The notes under the pieces were generated by a model, which made no database searches, had not been told where the DNA came from, and was given only the letters and a program-made list of their open reading frames with translations. Position numbers and translations under genes: made by a program. This document shows, piece after piece, positions 1-9,006 of a stretch of 64,000 nucleotides of DNA. Position 1 is the stretch's first letter. Each line of letters starts with the position of its first letter. Origin of the DNA: Kluyveromyces lactis (lineage: Eukaryota; Ascomycota; Saccharomycetes; Saccharomycetales; Saccharomycetaceae); assembly GCF_000002515.2 (NCBI RefSeq), contig NC_006042.1:310001-374000 (forward strand), given 5' to 3'.

Positions 1-979
1 TTATTAGCAGGTCTGTCCTCTTGGGTGCACCATATTATAAAAAAAAATTGCATTTAGACAATCCAGATTATGAAACGAAGACTGAGAATGCCTCATATGA
101 TCCATTAGCTCCTTTCAAAATCATGGTAAGACCGGAACTTATATCGTTGTTGGCCGTTCAGGGTTTACAATTTACAACCTGGATATGTCACATGACGACC
201 CTTTCTGAACATCTAAACAAGGATTATGGCCTACCGATGGTAATTATCGGTGTTTGTTTTTACCTGCCGGTTTGTGTACGCTAACGAGTGTTGTTTTAGC
301 TGGTAAATTCTTAAACTGGAATTATAGAAGAAGGTTCGCGAAACATAAGAAGTTCATCCAAAACGAAAAGAAAATACTCTTAGAAGAGAATGATTACGAT
401 TCACAATTGGTTAGAGATATCATAGACCAAGATATTCAGCATAAGTTTGATTTATACAAGACCAGATTAGATTATGCTTATGTGCCTATCATAATTTCAA
501 ATGCAGGATTTATCATTTTTGGCTGGTGTATTGGAACCAAACAGCATTTAGCAGTCATTTTAGTGATGTCAGGTCTCGCATCATTGATGTGTAACTGTAT
601 GATCTCAATAAGCAATACGTTGGTTGTGGATTTGTATCCCGAAAGAGCCTCCACTGCAGCCGGTTGTGTCAACTTCGTTCGCTGTATCTTCACAGCTATT
701 ATGGTTGCAGCGTTAGCTAAAATGAATTCATCAATGACCGTTGGTGGTACGTTCACCTTTTTAACTTGTTTGGCATGGGTCTGTTCTATGTTACTAATAG
801 TCCCAATGAAATATGGCTTAAGGCTGCAATTGGCAAGAGAAAAGAAACAAAGTCAGAAGACACTCGGAAGAGAGAATATAGACGAAAATAACATACATCC
901 TGAAATGTCTGAAGAAGAGAGAGAGTTGTGTGATCTTCGTCGCTCTGCTACAGCCCTTTCTAATTTATCTGCAGTGTAA
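1..979 (+). pseudogene. Qdr/Aqr1-type MFS drug transporter, C-terminal half only, frame broken
   Basis: This is the 3' half of a DHA1-family proton antiporter of the plasma membrane; its 5' half lies left of the window. The reading frame is open from base 3 and matches the downstream paralog (1639-3267) through a DNPDYE segment and an IIGVCF segment. It then meets a stop at 282-284. The homology continues in another frame to the stop at 977-979, covering the last membrane segments (VDLYPERAST, VGGTFTF, VPMKYG). The switch falls at the T-run at 256-260. One missing T there would explain it, because GVCFLPAG would then align with GVCYLPSG of the neighbour. The rest of the frame is intact and well conserved, so the break is either recent or a base-calling slip in a homopolymer. 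The C-terminal tail is longer and more charged than in the neighbour. The gene sits directly upstream of its paralog, as QDR2 and QDR1 do in S. cerevisiae. Confidence 0.7.
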
Positions 980-1638
980 TAGCGCATTCATCTGTTAAGA
1001 AAGGAAATTGCAATACATGCAAATACATATATATAAACAACAAGTATTTGTTCATAGGAGTGCTCGTGCATTCAATTTAATTCTAATTTTATTCTCTAAT
1101 TCATGTAAGTTAAACTGTTGCGTTATTTGACCTGGCTGTGGTACGCATTTCATGACTAAACCATCCCTTTCACTATCTGTATTGTTGCAGGATGATCTGT
1201 GCAGCCGATCTGTTTTTTCTGCATCAGGTTGTGCTTCTCTCAAAAAAGAAATCATGTGTCATAAGAGATATGAAATAGGAAAACAGAATTCCACCATGAC
1301 GCACATCAGAAATACTAAACATTATTATAGATGGTATAAAAGTCAAAAGACAAAGCAGATCTGAATCGGTGCACATCTGTACATGTGTACTGCTATTTCA
1401 ATTCGTTGTTCTTATTGATTTGTTATCCCCATATTTAATTTAGAATAGAATTTGAGATGCAAAGAAACTAGTAATCTATGGGATTAAACAGTAAAGAATA
1501 TCCATTCTATTTCATTCAACCAAATCGCTAAATCAAGATATCAATATTTTGGAATTTGACGGACCATTGGAAAAGGATTAAAGAGTATTAATTATAAATC
1601 ATTTTTCGATTCGAAACGATTCTACAATTGCAACATTC
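980..1638. other. Intergenic between the tandem transporters
   Basis: About 660 bases between the stop of the first transporter copy and the start of the second. It holds the 3' end of one gene and the promoter of the next. Short open frames on both strands (1052-1255, 1152-1364) show no recognisable protein. I see no RNA gene or repeat. Confidence 0.6.
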
Positions 1639-3267
1639 ATGAGAAGAGCTAGTATCAGAGGAACGGACCTTCAGGCAGATACTGAAACGAAAAAGAAGAA
1701 CTGCGATAACACAGGATCTGAAAGCTCTGTCTTCAGGACTGTAACAAGAGAACTGCGAGATGACACTGATGATGTTGTGACGCATGAAATATATGATGAG
1801 GAATCTTTCCCTGATGGTTCAAAACAGGAACAACTCTCAGAAGAGGATGTGCCGTATACCCTTTTAACGTACCGTCAGAAATGGTTTATGGTCGCATTAT
1901 TGACTTCTGCAGGCTTCTGGTCCTCCTTAGGGTCGCCGATTTACTATCCAGCGTTGAAAGAGTTGGAAGCAGAGTTTGATGTTAATGAAGAACTTATTAA
2001 TATCACTGTTGTCGTATACTTACTTTTTCAAGGTATAGCCCCAACCATCAGCGGTGGTTTAGCGGATGTGTACGGAAGAAGACCTATTATTTTGTTAGGA
2101 ATGTTAATATATGTGATTGCATCTATAGGTCTTGCATGTTCTAAGTCGTATGGTGCGGTTGTGTTCTTACGTTGCCTGCAAAGTGCAGGTATATCTCCTA
2201 TCATTGCCATAAATTCTGGTGTTGCAGGAGATTTCACAGTAAAATCTGAACGTGGGACTTTTGTCGGCGCTGTTTCTGGGTTTACTTTAATGGGCCAGGC
2301 GTTCGGCTCTTTGATTGGTGCAGCCTTGACAGCGGCATATGACTGGCGAGCAATTTTTTGGTTCCTTGTAATTGGATGTGGGACTTGTATGATTATTCTG
2401 TGTTTCTTGCTAATTGAAACCAAACGTACCATTGTGGGGAACTTATCTATTAGACCAAAAAGTTGGATAAATATAGCCCCAATAACTCGTTTGCCTGCAA
2501 TAAGGAAGCAATTCAAATATGATAATCCAGATTATTCATCAAGAGACTTATCAGAAGTGAAGTTCGATATCACCTCAGCAATGAGAATTCTTATATTGCC
2601 AGAAATCATCTTATCACTTCTCCCCGCTGCATTCCAATTTTCCTTATGGACTCTTTCTCTTGCTTCTCTTCCAGCGGAACTTGCATTAGATCCATACGAC
2701 TACTCATTGACTATGATTGGTGTATGCTATTTACCCTCTGGTATCGGTGGCTTGTTAGGATCTTTCTGTACAGGAAAAATTATTGATGTGTATTATAAAA
2801 GGTCCCATAAAAAGTTCTTGGAGAAGAAAGAGGCAGGTCTTATCGATAAAGATGCAAGATTTAATACCTTTAAGGCTAGATTAATTTCTGGTGCTCCTCA
2901 AAATGTTTGCGCTGCTGTGGTTTTCACTCTATTCGGATGGGCACTGAAGCAAAGGTGGCACATTGCAGTTGTTTTAGTTACATCCTTCATCGGCTCGTTT
3001 TGTGCTATGAGTACTCTTTCTACTTCAAGTACGCTTTTGGTCGATTTATACCCAAGTAAATCCTCAACAGCAACAAGCTGTTACAATTTCATGCGTTGCG
3101 TATTGTCTGCAATTTTCATGGCATGTTTCTCAAAAATGAAATCATCGATGAACGTTGGTGGGACATTCACCTGCATCAGTGGAATGGTTTTCGTTGGGAA
3201 CTTTTTAATTCTTATTCCCATGAAATATGGTATGAAGTGGAGATATGAAAGAGGAATGAAGCTTTGA
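1639..3267 (+). CDS. QDR2: Qdr/Aqr1-family multidrug:H+ antiporter (DHA1, MFS)
   Basis: A 542-residue plasma-membrane exporter of the 12-spanner DHA1 group. In S. cerevisiae the relatives Qdr1, Qdr2 and Aqr1 export drugs, monocarboxylates and excess amino acids. Residues 1-78 form a hydrophilic acidic cytoplasmic tail. Membrane segments begin near residue 82. SSLGSPIYYPAL (95-106) and SGGLADVYGRRPI (138-150, the loop 2-3 MFS signature) are typical of the Qdr/Aqr1 group. A glycine-rich stretch around residues 210-230 matches the antiporter motif C. A central hydrophilic loop (about 265-305) separates the two six-helix halves. The first ATG is used. It is the ortholog of the QDR1/QDR2 (YIL120W/YIL121W) and AQR1 (YNL065W) group, and the next gene, YDJ1 (YNL064C), is the AQR1 neighbour in S. 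cerevisiae. The substrate cannot be told from sequence. Confidence 0.93.
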   Translation: MRRASIRGTDLQADTETKKKNCDNTGSESSVFRTVTRELRDDTDDVVTHEIYDEESFPDGSKQEQLSEEDVPYTLLTYRQKWFMVALLTSAGFWSSLGSPIYYPALKELEAEFDVNEELINITVVVYLLFQGIAPTISGGLADVYGRRPIILLGMLIYVIASIGLACSKSYGAVVFLRCLQSAGISPIIAINSGVAGDFTVKSERGTFVGAVSGFTLMGQAFGSLIGAALTAAYDWRAIFWFLVIGCGTCMIILCFLLIETKRTIVGNLSIRPKSWINIAPITRLPAIRKQFKYDNPDYSSRDLSEVKFDITSAMRILILPEIILSLLPAAFQFSLWTLSLASLPAELALDPYDYSLTMIGVCYLPSGIGGLLGSFCTGKIIDVYYKRSHKKFLEKKEAGLIDKDARFNTFKARLISGAPQNVCAAVVFTLFGWALKQRWHIAVVLVTSFIGSFCAMSTLSTSSTLLVDLYPSKSSTATSCYNFMRCVLSAIFMACFSKMKSSMNVGGTFTCISGMVFVGNFLILIPMKYGMKWRYERGMKL

Positions 3268-3990
3268 ATAGTATACAGATGTTTTATAAACATTTGGAGC
3301 AAAAAGATTTGATTACCACATTCGATGCTTCCCATTTCGATGCACAACTAATTATAGATCATTAATAAATATAGCAGTAATTAACAGACTTTGATAGAAT
3401 GTCACGTAAGACCCATCATATTAATAATTCTATTTCGCATCATTTACTTTGATGTAGCATGTCAGAAACTTCTGCTCAGAGTCTTTTTTGCCATGAAAGG
3501 TATGGGGTTTTTCCGCACAAATAAGAACGCTCTATAAGAATAACTTCATGCATAAATTAGCAAAGGTAACAAACTACGTCAACAGTGCATTAGCAGCAAA
3601 GAAAAAGGAAATAAAAAATACGAATGAATGGAAACCATGATATATTATGATAAAAAAAGTGAAACGATTTTACCAGAACTTGGATGTTGGATTTTATAAA
3701 TATAACCTTTATAGTTGATGATAGAATGGGCAATTCGCCCAAAATTGGCACGACAACCACTGCATCACCGATAAAAAAAGAGAAGAAAACGGTAATATAT
3801 CATAGTAGAGGAGTGAATGCGGTAGTGTATCAATTTCAAAATGACTAGAAATGACAATGTGATGATAGTATATTTATTGGATGGAATGTGAGCAGTGTTG
3901 AAGAGAATACAGGAATCAATTCATTTTAAAAACAGCTCCACCGAAAAAAAAGATGGTGAGGTCAAATAATCAAAGGTTGTATCTCATTGA
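3268..3990. other. Convergent intergenic between the transporter and YDJ1
   Basis: About 720 AT-rich bases between two converging 3' ends, so it carries two terminators and no promoter is needed. That is long for a convergent gap. I found no open frame, tRNA or repeat in it, though a small noncoding RNA cannot be excluded. Confidence 0.55.
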
Positions 3991-5220
3991 TTACTGTGAG
4001 GCACATTGAACACCTTCAGCACCGTGGTGTCCGTCTTCATCATCTGAATCATAGCTTTGGCCTCTGCCGTTACCACCAGCTCTAGCACCATGCTTACTGG
4101 AGTCGAAGTCTGCTAAAACACAATCTTCAACTTCTGCGTCCGCAGGAATAGAAGGTACATTTCTTGGTGGTAGAATTTCCTCGAGCTTCTTCAAGGTTTC
4201 ATCGTCCGTGAAGTGTGCAGGTGGGAACTTGATGTTGAACTTGATCAACAAGTTACCGTAACCACCGTATTTTGGAATTGGCATACCTTTGCCTTCTATA
4301 ACTTTAACAGAACCTGGAGAGATCACTTCACCTGGTACGATTTCGACCTTCAAATATTCACCTGATACGTGTTTGACGGCAAATTGACCACCTGCAATAG
4401 CAGATAGCAAATCGATTTCAGCGTCGTAGTGTAAGTCGTTACCATCTCTTTTGAAGACTGGATGTGGTTGTTCAGAAACGACAAAGACAACGTCACCTGG
4501 AATAATACCTGGAGATTGGTCAGCTTCACCCTGGAAAACGATTCTTTGGCCGTCTTTCATACCTGGTTCAATGTTGACTTCTAAAACCTTTCTTTCGTTT
4601 ACAACCTTCTTACCGCTACAGACCTTACAACGGCCCTTTGGATCGATTATTTCACCAGCACCATGACAAGATTCACACTCAACTTGGAATCTTTGGATCA
4701 TAGGACCCATTTGTCTGGTTACGAACTTGAAACCTTGACCGCTACAAGCAGTACATTTCTTAACACTACCTTCCTTACCACCACGACCTTCACATGACTT
4801 ACAGATTAACTGTTTGTTTAATGCCAGTTTGGCAGTTCTACCTTTGAATAATTGTTCTAAAGTGGCTGGAATTTCATGTCTAATATCCCTACCCTTTTGA
4901 GGACCTCTTGGTCTTGAACTACCGCCACCAAAGAATTGAGAGAATAAGTCTTCACCGAAGCCACCGAAGCCACCTGGACCGCCTGCACCTTGGCCAGAAA
5001 GACCTTCCAAACCAAACTGGTCATATACTTCTCTCTTTTGAGAATCAGATAAGATTTCGTAAGCGGAAGTGATTTCTTTGAATTTCTCAGCAGCTTCTTC
5101 ACTTGGATTCTTATCTGGATGGAATTTTAAGGCGCTTTTTCTATAAGCCTTCTTGATTTGGTTGTCATCAGCACCTGGAGAAACCCCCAAAAGATCGTAT
5201 AGTTTTGTATCCTTAACCAT
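3991..5220 (-). CDS. YDJ1: Ydj1, farnesylated type I Hsp40 (DnaJ) co-chaperone
   Basis: Cytosolic and ER-surface J-protein that stimulates the ATPase of Hsp70 (Ssa class) and delivers unfolded clients, for example during import into mitochondria and the ER. It has 409 residues, the same as S. cerevisiae Ydj1. The J domain (1-70) carries HPD at 34-36. A Gly/Phe-rich linker spans about 73-100. Four CxxCxGxG-type zinc modules start at C140, C156, C182 and C198, followed by the two client-binding beta domains. The protein ends in CASQ, a CaaX box for farnesylation that anchors it to membranes. The codons are of the strongly biased, highly expressed type. YDJ1 converges with the transporter and diverges from MTQ1, as YNL064C and YNL063W do in S. 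cerevisiae. Confidence 0.98.
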   Translation of the reverse strand: MVKDTKLYDLLGVSPGADDNQIKKAYRKSALKFHPDKNPSEEAAEKFKEITSAYEILSDSQKREVYDQFGLEGLSGQGAGGPGGFGGFGEDLFSQFFGGGSSRPRGPQKGRDIRHEIPATLEQLFKGRTAKLALNKQLICKSCEGRGGKEGSVKKCTACSGQGFKFVTRQMGPMIQRFQVECESCHGAGEIIDPKGRCKVCSGKKVVNERKVLEVNIEPGMKDGQRIVFQGEADQSPGIIPGDVVFVVSEQPHPVFKRDGNDLHYDAEIDLLSAIAGGQFAVKHVSGEYLKVEIVPGEVISPGSVKVIEGKGMPIPKYGGYGNLLIKFNIKFPPAHFTDDETLKKLEEILPPRNVPSIPADAEVEDCVLADFDSSKHGARAGGNGRGQSYDSDDEDGHHGAEGVQCASQ

Positions 5221-6144
5221 CGCTTATTATATTTTGTTTCGAATGCCCTTTAATAATTAATATATCCGCCAAGATCAAAATACAGTCTTTTCACTAATTT
5301 CTGACTGACTGAATCGTAATAATAAAATGTCTGAATGTAAACGTTCAAAAAACAATGTAGAACCAATATATGTATATCGATGAACTCTAAAAAAATCAAA
5401 GAATTAAGACCTTTTCCTTTTCTAAATTGCAAACGCTAACGACTGAGATGTTAATAACGATTTGTTTGTAATCACTATTCTTGTCGCAGATTGTGTTTCA
5501 GTAATAAAAAAACGTAATAATAACGTCAAATGCTCCTAAACACGTAGTCAAAAAGATGGTAAGTTAACAGCAGCAACCTTTGTAATTACTTGTCCTTGAT
5601 GATCCGAAAACAGTTAAGTTACTAAGCTCTAAAATCTAAAACACTCTCCGTTTTTGCCACGAGATGAGGTTCACCAGTAAGTTTTTCTTTAATCTATGTA
5701 AAATTTATATTCCTTCGCATCCTGGAATTTGTCGAAAAATTGACGAAATTTCGAGAAAAAGTAAGAAAATATGTCGCTTGAGACGAGTTGAAGTTACACG
5801 TGATGACAAATGTTGGCTCAATTGGCTAGTTCGAATGGCTCATTCAATACATATCAGAACAAGAGCGTCTTTAGCATTGCTGTTATTGTCTGCTTCGAGT
5901 TGCGCTGAGAAGAATAGGAGGTACTTACATAGGCTTTCAGCTTAAATAGTATTCCTGGCTCTGATGAGGCAGGCTAACCGGTTGTTCGCCACCTGTGAGG
6001 ATTCAGGGTTTCTTATTTCTGTTACCCGAACATTATGCGGTATGAGTCGCACTATATGTAACATCCACCTCATCTCAACTCATCTCGAATCGTAATTACC
6101 GAGCCGTTACATAAACAATCTTATTTCAGCTAAGCAGTGAAGGC
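5221..6144. promoter_or_regulatory. Divergent promoter region YDJ1 / MTQ1
   Basis: About 920 bases with the promoters of two genes. Visible sites are a CACGTG at 5797-5802 (Cbf1-type E-box), a Reb1-type TTACCCG at 6022-6028, and CTCATC repeats at about 6069-6085 next to MTQ1 (PAC-like, shared with other ribosome and translation genes in this window). A 93-codon frame beginning with ATG at 5664 lies here but encodes nothing I recognise. No heat-shock element could be assigned with confidence. Confidence 0.55.
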
Positions 6145-7032
6145 ATGCCACGAATATCACCCCGAATACTCAAATCAGTAGCTAATATTGATAGGCGCCT
6201 GCCGTATCTGTTATTCGAGTGTAGTGGTAATATTTCCGATGCCAAACAAGAATTAAGCTGGATCAAGAATGAACTTCAAGATGCAAACCTAATAAATAGA
6301 GCATGCTGGCTTAGATATAATCGCGTACCGCTACAGTATATTTTGAAAACCCAACCTTTCGGACCATTGGACCTTTTGGTGAGACCGGGGGTACTTATTC
6401 CTAGATGGGAAACTGAGGAATGGTGCATGGATTTAATTGCCAAGTTACCGGAAAAGGCACGCCAAGGTCAATTTAAAGTTTTAGATCTTTGTTCAGGATC
6501 TGGTTGCATTGCATTAGCTATAGCACATACAAGAACGGAATATATCGTGAAATCAGTGGACCTTTCTCCGAAAGCGATTGCGTTACTCAAGGACAACGTA
6601 AGAAAAGTTGGTTTGCAAAATACCAATGTTCAGTGCATTCAGGCAGACATTCTGAGACATTCTGAGCATATTTATTCGAAAGATAAATTCAATCTTATCA
6701 CTTGCAATCCTCCTTATATTCCTTCCAACAATTTTGTAAAAGAATGCACTACTTCGGTGAAATTGTATGAACCAAGGTTAGCACTGGTTGCCGATCTTGA
6801 ATTTTACGATAACTTACTGCAATACTGGATTCCACGAACTGAGTCCTTCGTTTATGAAGTTGGTGACATGAAACAGTGTCAACATGTGATAAACGGATTA
6901 TCACATAATACCAGCTGGAAGACAGGGATTAAATATGATTCGAATGATAAACCTAGATGTGTTTATGGATATTTAGCCAATCCAGAATCTACTATCGACT
7001 ATGTAAAGATATTTGATTCGTTCTCAACCTGA
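6145..7032 (+). CDS. MTQ1: Mtq1, mitochondrial release-factor glutamine methyltransferase (HemK/PrmC family)
   Basis: S-adenosylmethionine-dependent N5-glutamine methyltransferase that modifies the GGQ loop of the mitochondrial release factor Mrf1. It has 295 residues, slightly shorter than the S. cerevisiae protein (about 314). The Rossmann motif I, VLDLCSGSGCIALA, lies at 112-125. The family-defining NPPY is at 188-191; it binds the target glutamine amide. The N terminus is basic and rich in Ile, Arg and Ser, fitting a mitochondrial presequence. Order and strand match YNL063W, between YDJ1 and TRM6. PAC-like CTCATC repeats lie about 60-75 bases upstream of the ATG. Confidence 0.95.
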   Translation: MPRISPRILKSVANIDRRLPYLLFECSGNISDAKQELSWIKNELQDANLINRACWLRYNRVPLQYILKTQPFGPLDLLVRPGVLIPRWETEEWCMDLIAKLPEKARQGQFKVLDLCSGSGCIALAIAHTRTEYIVKSVDLSPKAIALLKDNVRKVGLQNTNVQCIQADILRHSEHIYSKDKFNLITCNPPYIPSNNFVKECTTSVKLYEPRLALVADLEFYDNLLQYWIPRTESFVYEVGDMKQCQHVINGLSHNTSWKTGIKYDSNDKPRCVYGYLANPESTIDYVKIFDSFST

Positions 7033-7184
7033 TAGTTTAGTTTTTACCTATGTATGTTAGCTTTACCTGGTAGATCATAATACAGAAGAAACTCGCAAGG
7101 GGATTGAATAAATATTCTATAAAGTATTATACAAATGATGAAGAGCCATTATGGGCTTGCAAGATTCTGGGTTTATTACATTTT

Positions 7185-8615
7185 TCATAGTTTCTCATTG
7201 TCCTCATTCGGCTTTCTTCTCTTGATTACTTGCTTTTCCTGATCAAGCTTATGAGCATCTTCATCTCCTTCTTCGTCAGAATTTTTAATTTCTGATTTTT
7301 CTAACGTCTCTTGGTGGAGTTTTGGTTCAGCAGCCGGAAGTACTCTATGGCACCACATGAGGTAACCACCGCCTCCCTTCATTGTCATAAGAGGATGTAA
7401 TTTACCTCTTACTGTTTGGTACGGCCTGCATCTTGTCTCCAAAAGGCTTGGTGCTAAGTAGTTCAAGTTTTCATACAGAGAGTGACTCAATTCCAGTAGA
7501 GGTTCTTTATACTGTGAATAACACACGATCGGACGAGATCCGTGTATTTTTTCTCCCAATCTCGGAATAAGTGTCGGAAGGTACAAAGTAGATGCTACTA
7601 AAAGGCCATCAAATGAACTTGCTGCAACCTCGATATTTGATAGTTGGTTGTGATACCATTTAAGACGACGAAAGTAAGCACTTTTCTTATTACTTTTCAG
7701 GTCATTGATTTCTTCTGCAGATAGAGGCTTGAAGAGGGACTTAATATCAGCTTCCTTTGCTGGTTCAAAGAAATCAAGCACTGAAATTGTTTTGACGTGA
7801 CGTTGAATGAAGTTGTCAGAATAACTTGAAAACTTCAATAGATCCAAGTTTGGATGTTCATTCTCATGAACGACAACAATCTTACCGTTTGCCTTGGAGT
7901 TGCTATCTCCAGCAAACATTCTTTCAAGCATTGCGTACACTATGAGACCTCCAGTCTCATCTATGCATAAATATTGTCCATTTGAGTTGATATTCGCTAA
8001 ATTCAAAGCCATGCCTAAAGATTCCTGAGAGATGTCCATAACTCTCAGAACATCCCCTTTTTCGATGAGGTAATGCAATAATCCAGAGCTATCAAGGTAT
8101 TCAACAGTGAAGAATTTGGCAAATTTCTGCTTCTTCCTTTTCAAATACTTCTCCTGTGAATGAACCGTCTTTTGATGGAAACTCTTATGCGATTCAATCA
8201 TTTTGGAGATGATAGCGTCACCTGAAGCAGCTTCTCGTTTCATTGCTTCAATTTCTGCCATAGACATTTCTTGAACCACACTTCCAAGATTTATCAATCC
8301 ACGGTTATTTTCACTGCTATTCTCCAATGCCGGCGAAGATGCCTTTAACCTATTTTCCAACACAGAGATCTTCCCAATCATGGTCTGTGTTCCCTTGACA
8401 AACTCTTCCTCCACCCCATCATATACAATATCAAAAGTGGTACCAAATCTGTAGCCTATAATTTCATTTACTCTGAAAGCACCAAATTTACCTAATGATA
8501 CAATAGCATTGGCTTTCAATTCAACAATCTTCAAATTATCACTAGGCAATCGAATTAATACATGTTGATTGGGACTAATTTGTGTTAACGGATCAATCCC
8601 GGAGTGTTTCGTCAT
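7185..8615 (-). CDS. TRM6: Trm6 (Gcd10), non-catalytic subunit of tRNA m1A58 methyltransferase
   Basis: Nuclear subunit that with catalytic Trm61 (Gcd14) methylates adenosine 58 in the T-loop of tRNAs, including initiator tRNA. It has 476 residues against 478 in S. cerevisiae. The N terminus (about 15-90) is the beta-rich substrate-binding domain. The C-terminal half is a degenerate methyltransferase fold lacking a glycine-rich SAM motif, as expected for this subunit. The C terminus is acidic then basic (KRRKP), possibly a nuclear localisation signal. It converges on MTQ1 and diverges from NOP2 across a shared promoter full of CTCATC repeats. Order matches YNL062C. Confidence 0.95.
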   Translation of the reverse strand: MTKHSGIDPLTQISPNQHVLIRLPSDNLKIVELKANAIVSLGKFGAFRVNEIIGYRFGTTFDIVYDGVEEEFVKGTQTMIGKISVLENRLKASSPALENSSENNRGLINLGSVVQEMSMAEIEAMKREAASGDAIISKMIESHKSFHQKTVHSQEKYLKRKKQKFAKFFTVEYLDSSGLLHYLIEKGDVLRVMDISQESLGMALNLANINSNGQYLCIDETGGLIVYAMLERMFAGDSNSKANGKIVVVHENEHPNLDLLKFSSYSDNFIQRHVKTISVLDFFEPAKEADIKSLFKPLSAEEINDLKSNKKSAYFRRLKWYHNQLSNIEVAASSFDGLLVASTLYLPTLIPRLGEKIHGSRPIVCYSQYKEPLLELSHSLYENLNYLAPSLLETRCRPYQTVRGKLHPLMTMKGGGGYLMWCHRVLPAAEPKLHQETLEKSEIKNSDEEGDEDAHKLDQEKQVIKRRKPNEDNEKL

Positions 8616-9006
8616 TAGATTTTTTTTGTGTTTAAATCAAACCGTACCTGGTACTGAAATCAGCGGGAAACCACACTTTATTACAGCTTTCTCAAGGATA
8701 TACAACGTATACTTTTCCACTCATCTCATCTCATCTTGATGCTCATCTCAATTTTTCATTGAAACTTTACATCTTGTAATTACACACGAGCAACATTTCT
8801 TTTTCACTATTTATTCCCATAATAAAATTTTCTGTTTCGAACTGAAAAGTGAAAAAGCTCATCTCATCACATCGCATCGCATCTCATCTCATCTAATTGG
8901 TGTTATAGTAAACTAGTATATCAACATTTGTCCAGGGTGTTCTCGTAAGCTGCTGTGTTGGGTCTGTGTGTATCAAAACCATATCTTAAATAATTGAAGA
9001 GAAAAG
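8616..9006. promoter_or_regulatory. Bidirectional TRM6 / NOP2 promoter with PAC and RRPE-like elements
   Basis: This 391-base region separates two divergent genes. CTCATC units overlap at 8720-8735, recur at 8742-8747, and form a second cluster from about 8858 to 8894 that includes CATCGCATCGCATCTCATC. Read on the other strand these are GATGAG / GCGATGAG, the PAC element of ribosome-biogenesis genes. AATTTTTCA at 8750-8758 resembles the partner RRPE element. The pair of elements is well known upstream of rRNA-processing genes in yeasts. That it co-drives both genes here is inference. Confidence 0.85.

Noticed and set aside
5664-5945. 93-codon frame upstream of MTQ1 starting with ATG
   Set aside because: It lies in a divergent promoter, overlaps promoter-type motifs, and its product matches no family I know. 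There is no sign of codon bias.
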